Made by a program: the position numbers and the translations under genes. Of a stretch of DNA of 12,290 nt, positions 7,765-12,290 are shown piece by piece (position 1 is the stretch's first letter; every line of letters begins with the position of its first letter). The notes below the pieces were generated by a model that was not told where the DNA came from, made no database searches, and worked only from the letters and a program-made list of their open reading frames with translations. The DNA lies in NCBI GenBank assembly GCA_026770585.1, contig MU647541.1, positions 75,161 to 87,450 of the forward strand. The letters are read 5' to 3'. The stretch is from Baffinella frigidus. Taxonomy: Eukaryota; Cryptophyceae; Cryptomonadales; Baffinellaceae.

Positions 7765-10700
7765 CTGGTTTAGGGTTTTAGGGTTTAGGGTTTAGGGTTT
7801 AGGGTGTAGGGTTTAGGGTTTGGGTTCGGGTTTGGGTGTAGGGTTTAGGGTTTAGGGTTTAGGGTTTAGGGTCTGGGTTCAGGGTTTCGGGTTTATGGTG
7901 TAGGGTTCAGGGCTTAGGGTTTAGGGTTTAGGGTTTACCCCCCCGCGAGGCCGAGGAAGACCCCCGAGAGGTTGAGGAGGTTGAGGGGATCGTTGAAGAT
8001 GAATATGCCAAGGATGGCGAGGGGGATCTTGTTGAGTGCGCCGACCTGGTTCAGGATTTAGGGTTTGGGGTTCAGAGTTTGGGGTTCGGGGTTCGGGGTT
8101 TGGGGTTTGGGGTTTGGGGTTTGCGATTTATGGTTTGGGGTTTGGGGTTTGGGGTTTGGGGTTTGGGGTTTGGGGTTGAGGGTTGGGCGACGACCATTGA
8201 GTAGGTCGAGCCGGACGTCGCCTCGATGCACCACCTGCGAGAAACAGAGGGACACGTGAGCCACCACATTGCAGGGACGGCGGACAACGGTGCCTCCCAG
8301 GGACAGCCGCGCACTTACTTACCGCTCCTGGGCGGGACAGCCAAATCAGCCTCGATGCACCCCCTGTGCGAAACAGCGGAACACCGTCAGCCGCGATGCA
8401 CTATCTGGCAGGGACAGCGGTGGTGGCACATTCTCGTCAGCTTTGATGCACCACATGCGAGAGATAGCGGGACATATTCAAGACTCAGCTTTGATGAAAG
8501 GTGAGTGTTGACCAGTACCAGCTGCCACACATTCGCCGGCAGTCTACTGACAGGCACAGGGCAACATCTTCACATCAGCCTTGATGCACCACCTGTGCGT
8601 GACGCTGGCACACATTCAACAATCAGCTTCGATGCACCACGTGGGAGTGACACACATGCAGGTGAGCCACATGGCAGGGGCAGCGGCGGTGACACAGCCT
8701 CAATGCACCACGTGTGCGAGATAGCGGGATGCATTCACCAACCAGCTTTGATGCACCACCTGTCAATGCACCATCTGCCGTAACACAGAACCGAGTAAGT
8801 ACGTGCGCGGGGGAGAGGAATGGTATGCATGGTGGCCATGTTGTTGGCTGCAATCAAGGATGAGACCCCGCTTAGGAGGATCTAAGATACGTTCATTATC
8901 AGTCAACCACTGAGGCCCATCACCTGTCCGACCGAGGACCGAGGCTCACAAAGGTTTTGGAAGAGGTACGTGAAGGGGGGGGCAGACATGGAGCAGGCCA
9001 GTATGAGAAGGGGCGCAAGGAGCAGACGGCAACAGGGTCCTGTGGGGTGCGCCACCCTTCGCGCTGACAGTGCTCGAGACCGCCAACACTGAGCTGCTGG
9101 GCGCAACCATCGCGGCGTACAACCGAGCATGGGAGCATGACCTTGCCCCCCCTTTGCAGGCGCTGGCAGAGATGGGGGAGAGGAAGGGGGGGAGATATGA
9201 GCAGAGGGTGATGGTGTCAATCAAGGTAGAACGGAGTAAGTAAGTAAACTGGGCATACGTAAGTAAGTCAGATACCACCAAGTGAGAAAGTAAGGGGGGG
9301 TGGAGACATGGAGCAGAGGGCGATAACGATGCCGTTGACGCCCGTCGACAAGAACGCAAACTGCACGTCCCATGGCTCTTCCCGCACCAACCTGGTGATA
9401 GAGGCAGAGTAAAGCATCAATAACCTGTTCGTCGAGCTCTTCCTGCACCAACCTGATGAGATGTGATGAGGTTATGAGGTATCAAGGAGAGGTTATGCGG
9501 TATGAAGGCGCGGTACCAGCATAACCTGGGTTTTCGAGAATGAGGTGTGACTGAGTGTATTGGGGTGTCGGACGCGAGACACTTACTTGTTGATAACGGA
9601 TCACAAGTCCCGGCGGACAATCGAGGGCAGAGGTCGGTGTGGTTAGGGCTGTGTTAGGGCTTTGAGGTCGGGCAGAGGGTGGGGGGCTGGAGCATGCAGA
9701 GGTCGGGGGGTTGTGGGCGGGGCAAGTAAGTACGTGTTGATGACGGAAAAGAAGTCCTGGCGGATCATCGAGGGGAAGTCCCAGCAGCTATCATATCTTT
9801 TCTTTCTAGTGGAAAGACAGAAACACTGCTTGTCTCAGGGTGGGGAGAGGACTTGTTGTTGACGGAGAAGAAGGTCCATTGTTGGGGAGAACGCAGTGGG
9901 CGTGGGGCAAGTACGTAAGGTCAGCCCGCTTGGGGCAGGGTGGGATTGGGGGGCGTGAGACACGTACTTATTGATGCCGGAGAACAAGTCCTGGCGGATC
10001 ATCGAGGGCAGAGGTCGGTGTGGTTGGGGATGTGAGGTCGGGCAGAGGGTGGGGGACAGGAGCATGCAGGGGTTAGGGGTCTCGGGGTGGGGGGAAAGGA
10101 CTTGTTGATGACAGAGAAAAAGTTGTGGCGGATCATCGATGGGAAAGAGGTCGGGGCGCGTGGGAAGCTTTCAGGTCGGGGCGCTTGGGGGGTCTTCAGG
10201 TCGGGCAGAGGTCGGAAAGAGGGTCGGAGGGGTTGTGGGCGGGGGGAAAGGGTACTTATTGATGCCGGAGAAGAAGTTCTGGCGGATCATCGAGGGGAAG
10301 TCCCAGAATCTCTCATATCTGTTATGCAGTGTTTCTGCTACCTTAAAAAAACTGGCGCCAAACACTCACGTGGCAAACACTGCTTGTCTCGGGGTGGGGA
10401 GAGGACTTGTTGATAACGGAGAAGAAGTCCTGGCGGATCATAGAGGGGAAGAGGAGGAGCATGAAGAAGATCGACTGGTAGTGCAGCGCCACGTAGTTCT
10501 TCACTGCCAACCGAGACAACACAACACCGTCAGTTCTTGAGTGTCAACTGAGACAACACGCCACGCGCCACCGCCAGAAGAGAAGAAGATCGACTGGTAG
10601 TGCAGCGCCGCGTAGGTCTTCACTGCCAACCGCGAGAGAAGGGCCACCACGCGTCAGTGCTTGACTGCCACCCAAGAGACCACCCGGCAGTGCTTGACTC

Positions 10701-11588
10701 CCAACAAGACACACTCAGGTGTAGTGCAACGCCACGTAGTTGTTCACTGTGGACAGCACACAATACAACACCGTCAGTTCACTGCCACGCGCCACAACAC
10801 ACCACCTCCCCAGTTCTTGACAACGCCCTGAGTTCTTGACTGCCACGTGCCACAAGATCGAGTGGTAGCGCAACGCCACGTAGTTCTTCACTGCCGACAC
10901 CAACCGCGCCAGCAACAGTCAGTGTGTTGAATGCCAGCCAACACACGAGAAAACACACTCAGTTCTTCACTGCCACGTGCCACACCACACCACCCCCTCA
11001 GTTCTTTACTGCCACTTGCCACAAGATCGACTGGTGGTGCAACGCCACGTAGTTTTTCACTGCCAAGAGCCACACCATTTACCACCAGTCAGTGTGTTGG
11101 CTCGAGGGCCGCGTACAGCGGCGTGCGGTAGAGGCGCTGAGCCCAAGAAGCTCCCCCCAGTTGGTCACTGCCAACATTACACGCGCCACCACCCGTCAGT
11201 TCTTCCCTGCGCAGACAACCCCCTCGGTGCTTTACTACCAGCCATGACAACCCGCTCCGTTCTTGACTGCCAAGACAACGAAAGAGCCACCACCAACCAG
11301 CGCCGCGTCCAGTCACTCAACCCCTTTTTTGACAGGGCACTCTCTCTTGACATACCAGCACCACTGGCCTGCATGCAGTCCCCCCACGCGCCGCGCAGAG
11401 CAAGCAGCCACCAGCCGTTCCGCACGCGCTTCTATCTACCACCCCTATCGCCTCCTACCCCTAGTCACAGCACCGGCTGCTGAAGTTCGTGGATATCGAA
11501 TTGCTTGGCGACTTACTGGGGAGGGGTGCTGGAGGGCCAGGCGGCCGTGTTGATAGTAAAAACGGTCTCTCTCTCTCACACACACACA

Positions 11589-11639
<51 letters not shown>

Positions 11640-11831
11640 TCACACACACACACACTCTCTCTCTCTCGCTGTCGCTCGCTCTCTCTCTCGCTCGCTCTCT
11701 CGATGTCGCTCTCTCGCTCGCTCTCTCTCTCATGGAAAGGAGCTTGGGACCGATTCCGCGTTTCTGGATGCGTTTGGTGACGTTGACGTGGATCACATTG
11801 GTCGCCACGTTGAGAAACATCGCCAGGTATC
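7638..11831 (-). CDS. GDP-mannose-type nucleotide-sugar transporter, C-terminal half, six exons (5' end outside window)
   Basis: Joined exons, in transcript order: 11751-11831, 10407-10503, 9308-9391, 8195-8234, 7939-8045, 7638-7764. All five introns are GT-AG and every phase matches, giving 178 residues and a TAA stop. The product is membrane-rich with about five hydrophobic segments. It carries TYSM-VGALNK across an exon junction. GALNK is the motif tied to GDP-mannose binding in the Golgi transporter Vrg4/GONST family, and the spacing from the YLAMFLN segment to the HYQS segment to GALNK follows that family. The family moves GDP-mannose into the Golgi lumen in exchange for GMP, feeding glycosylation. 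Usual length is about 320-380 residues, so roughly half lies beyond 12290. The tail after the last membrane segment is Ala/Pro-rich. Family and fold are well supported. The exact sugar is inferred, because the usual FYNN motif reads HYQS here. Confidence 0.87.
7765..7938 (-). repeat. Intron 5: almost pure TTTAGGG-type telomere-like array
   Basis: From 7767 to 7937 the + strand is TTTAGGG units with variants (TTTTAGGG, TGTAGGG, TTCAGGG, TTTGGG). On the transcribed minus strand it starts GTAAACCC and ends CTAAACCAG, so the array itself supplies the donor context and most of the acceptor. The flanking exons fix the boundaries. Confidence 0.9.
7939..8045 (-). CDS. Transporter exon 5 (GALNK motif exon)
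   Basis: 107 nt: acceptor GAACCAG, phase 0, 35 codons plus GG, donor GTAAAC. It encodes VGALNKIPLAILGIF and then a second hydrophobic stretch ending SGVFLGLAG. VGALNK-[IL]-P is the diagnostic nucleotide-binding motif of GDP-mannose transporters (established for yeast Vrg4). The exon is bounded on both sides by introns made of telomere-like repeat, so its coding content stands out sharply. Confidence 0.92.
8046..8194 (-). repeat. Intron 4: TTTGGGG-type telomere-like array
   Basis: From about 8055 to 8187 the + strand is a GGGTTTGGGG-type array with TTCGGGG and TTTAGGG variants. On the minus strand the intron begins GTCGTCGCCC and ends CTGAACCAG. The repeat is richer in G than that of intron 5 but related to it. 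Confidence 0.88.
8195..8234 (-). CDS. Transporter exon 4 (WCIEATSGSTYSM micro-exon)
   Basis: A 40 nt micro-exon: acceptor CTCGCAG with a pyrimidine-rich run before it, one G, then 13 codons reading WCIEATSGSTYSM, and donor GTCGTC in phase 0. The encoded W-C-x-x-x-T-S-x-x-T-Y-S-M pattern is the conserved lead-in to GALNK in GDP-mannose transporters. It is too short for routine ORF finding. Confidence 0.88.
8235..9307 (-). repeat. Intron 3 with an exon-4 acceptor echo array and exon-3 donor echoes
   Basis: Copies of the exon 4 acceptor edge (+ strand core GATGCACCACCTG plus CGAGA-ACAG-GGACA) lie near 8350, 8390, 8441, 8489, 8579, 8628, 8698, 8746 and 8763, besides the true one at 8221-8254. 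Common spacing is about 48 bp. Near the other end, the exon 3 donor edge (GGAGACATGGAGCAGAGGG at 9301) is echoed at 9190-9215 and 8975-9005. The rest is low-complexity, with runs of GTAAGTAAGT at 9236-9245. Confidence 0.82.
9308..9391 (-). CDS. Transporter exon 3 (membrane segment)
   Basis: 84 nt: acceptor ATCACCAG at 9399-9392, one G, 27 codons and AT. The product is LVREEPWDVQFAFLSTG then VNGIVIALCS, closing on a split Met codon (AT plus G). The donor is GTCTCC. A polar loop containing EEPW leads into a small-residue-rich helix, as in the segment before the WC-TS-TYSM part of this family. It joins phase-perfectly to both neighbours. Confidence 0.85.
9392..10406 (-). repeat. Intron 2 with six echoes of the exon 2 3' edge
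   Basis: The + strand core TTGATAACGGAGAAGAAGTC followed by CTGGCGGATCATCGAGGGGA recurs near 9581, 9731, 9849 (truncated), 9963, 10099 and 10253; the true exon edge is at 10405-10455. Unit spacing is about 114-153 bp. Several copies still translate to SMIRQDFFSVIN or close variants. The exon 3 acceptor edge (CTCTTCCCGCACCAACCTG) is echoed once at 9434-9460. A second shared block, AACACTGCTTGTCTC, occurs at 9821 and 10377. Confidence 0.85.
10407..10503 (-). CDS. Transporter exon 2 (HYQS segment, FYNN-equivalent)
   Basis: 97 nt: acceptor GGCAG at 10508-10504, then TG (joined to the preceding G gives Val), 31 codons and AA (joined to the next G gives Lys). The product runs KNYVALHYQSIFFMLLLFP then SMIRQDFFSVIN, a hydrophobic helix followed by an amphipathic stretch. 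In the family this position holds the FYNN motif, here HYQS. The donor is GTCCTC. Both edges of this exon are echoed many times in the flanking introns. Only this locus carries the two edges together, so it is the functional exon. Confidence 0.83.
10504..11750 (-). repeat. Intron 1 with echoes of the exon 2 5' edge, plus microsatellites
   Basis: Long echoes of the exon 2 5' edge (GATCGACTGGTAGTGCAGCG then CCACGTAGTTCTTCACTGCCA) lie at 10580-10631, 10717-10752, 10855-10898 and 11024-11065. Many shorter ones (CAGTTCTTGACTGCCA type) occur near 10529, 10653, 10687, 10776, 10811, 10829, 10960, 10999, 11196 and 11256. From 11562 to 11731 there is CT-rich, then CA-repeat, then CT-rich microsatellite next to the exon 1 donor. 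Confidence 0.82.
11562..11731. repeat. Compound microsatellite (CT)n-(CA)n-(CT)n
   Basis: CT repeat at 11562-11578, CA repeats with interruptions at about 11578-11655, then CT/CTCG repeats to 11731. It lies 18 bp inside intron 1 from the exon 1 donor. On the transcript it reads GA-rich, then GT-rich, offering many GT dinucleotides. Confidence 0.9.
11751..11831 (-). CDS. Transporter exon 1 of window (membrane segment YLAMFLN...)
   Basis: 81 nt: acceptor CAG at 11834-11832, exon opens with GA completing a codon (GGA, Gly, if the previous exon ends in G), then 26 codons beginning YLAMFLNVATNVIHV and ending TKRIQKRGI, then one G. The donor is GTCCCA. The aromatic-rich start followed by MFLN and a basic turn is typical of a mid-protein membrane helix and cytosolic loop in GDP-mannose transporters. 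The frame stays open past the donor into a GA tract, and a longer exon ending at the ATG at 11731-11733 would also join in frame, but only through a non-canonical donor. The GT donor at 11750-11749 is preferred because it also gives the expected loop length. Confidence 0.8.
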
Positions 11832-12290
11832 CTGCCACCCATCAAGCATGGATTGCTTCAGACATCAACCAACATGTTTCGTCGAGAATCAGACATCAAC
11901 CAAACGGTTGAAGCAACGCTCCAAGTATCCTGCAAGCTATGAAACACCGTGAGACATCCCTTGCTTGACTGCCTCGCCACACGCAACGTTGGTCGCCACG
12001 TTGAGAAACATCGCCAGGTACCCTGCCACCAGAGAAAACCTGCGTTCAATGCCTCAAGCACACGCACGTGAAAACGGACGCCAAGTTGAGAAACGTGGCC
12101 ACGTATCCTGCCAGCCATTACACATCACTTATCATCAGACATCAACCAACCTGCTTCGTCGAGAATCAAACATCAACCAACCGGTTGAAGCAACGCTTCA
12201 ACGCCTCACGCACAAGCAACTGGAAACGGGATTGTCAAGAAGACAGGCACTCTCTCGAAGGCAGGCACTCGCTCGTTCTCTCTCGCTCTC
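11832..12290 (-). repeat. Partial upstream intron with exon 1 5'-edge echoes
   Basis: No exon is seen here. The exon 1 5' edge (11800-11839) recurs at 11991-12030 with 39 of 40 bases identical, at about 12080-12115 diverged, and as a stub at 11921-11937. A second unit, GACATCAACCAAC with CGTCGAGAATCA and GGTTGAAGCAACGCT, occurs at 11861-11917 and 12139-12198. The end is CT-rich. Confidence 0.78.

Noticed and set aside
8058-8267. Minus frame rich in N-P-K-P-Q-T
   Set aside because: It is read-through of the telomere-like intron 4. The exon 4 edge in the next frame is the real coding part.
8946-9359. 137-codon minus frame covering exon 3
   Set aside because: Wrong frame of exon 3 and its intron; the membrane segment VNGIVIALCS appears only in the frame used.
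11101-11160. Minus-strand stretch reading R-L-Y-R-T-P-L-Y-A-A-L-E after an acceptor-like TGGGCTCAG
   Set aside because: It resembles an earlier transporter helix, but it lies downstream of exon 1 in the gene, out of family order, and no phase-compatible donor follows. The exon 1 to exon 2 join is complete without it.
11503-11545. Consensus-like donor AGTAAGT on the minus strand at about 11510-11516
   Set aside because: It sits inside intron 1. No neighbouring frame has transporter character, and using it would disrupt the good join.
11445-11911. Frames rich in THTHTH, LSLSLS, VCVCVC or RERERE
   Set aside because: Translations of CA/CT microsatellites. Exon 1 of the transporter lies partly under them in another frame.
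1-12290. tRNA, rRNA, CRISPR array, bacterial promoters
   Set aside because: No cloverleaf, conserved rRNA blocks or regular repeat-spacer structure was found. The echo arrays have irregular spacing and exon-derived units, unlike CRISPR.

Overview
The window reads as nuclear DNA of an intron-containing eukaryote, most likely a microalga or other protist. It has canonical GT-AG introns with matched phases, plant/alga-type telomere-like repeats (TTTAGGG and TTTGGGG variants), many microsatellites, small terminal-inverted-repeat elements, and no bacterial-style operons, Shine-Dalgarno sites, tRNA or rRNA. The lineage cannot be fixed from the sequence alone. No exon could be supported on the + strand.

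Right third (about 7638-12290, minus strand): the one gene I can reconstruct with confidence. Six exons join in phase with GT-AG introns and give the C-terminal 178 residues of a drug/metabolite-transporter-superfamily nucleotide-sugar transporter of the GDP-mannose type, including the GALNK signature, ending at a TAA at 7638-7640. The N-terminal half must lie beyond 12290.

The introns of this gene are the striking part. The two short ones (7765-7938 and 8046-8194) consist almost wholly of telomere-like repeat. The three long ones, and the partial upstream one, are filled with degenerate copies of the edges of the neighbouring exons: seven copies of one exon 3' edge, about five long plus many short copies of its 5' edge, about nine copies of another acceptor edge, and a 39-of-40 copy of a fourth. 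I call these exon-edge echo arrays. I know of no standard feature type for them.

Middle (about 6075-7630): a minus-strand exon with a MATH-like (TRAF-C-like) C-terminal pattern behind a strong splice acceptor, a ~80 bp direct duplication upstream of it, CT and CG microsatellites, a three-unit 43-45 bp repeat, and a complete 117 bp TIR element 9 bp downstream of the transporter stop codon.

Left half (1-6074): mostly non-coding and rich in inverted repeats. It holds a degenerate telomere-like start, three copies of an 84 bp unit (one expanded into a 24-bp-arm hairpin), a 519-700 fold-back, a 1186-1337 inverted repeat, a complete 121 bp TIR element, a near-perfect 41 bp palindrome at 2356-2396, one plausible minus-strand first exon (2686-2959), one weaker open frame (3232-3552), and a ~165 bp direct duplication (4457 and 4929).
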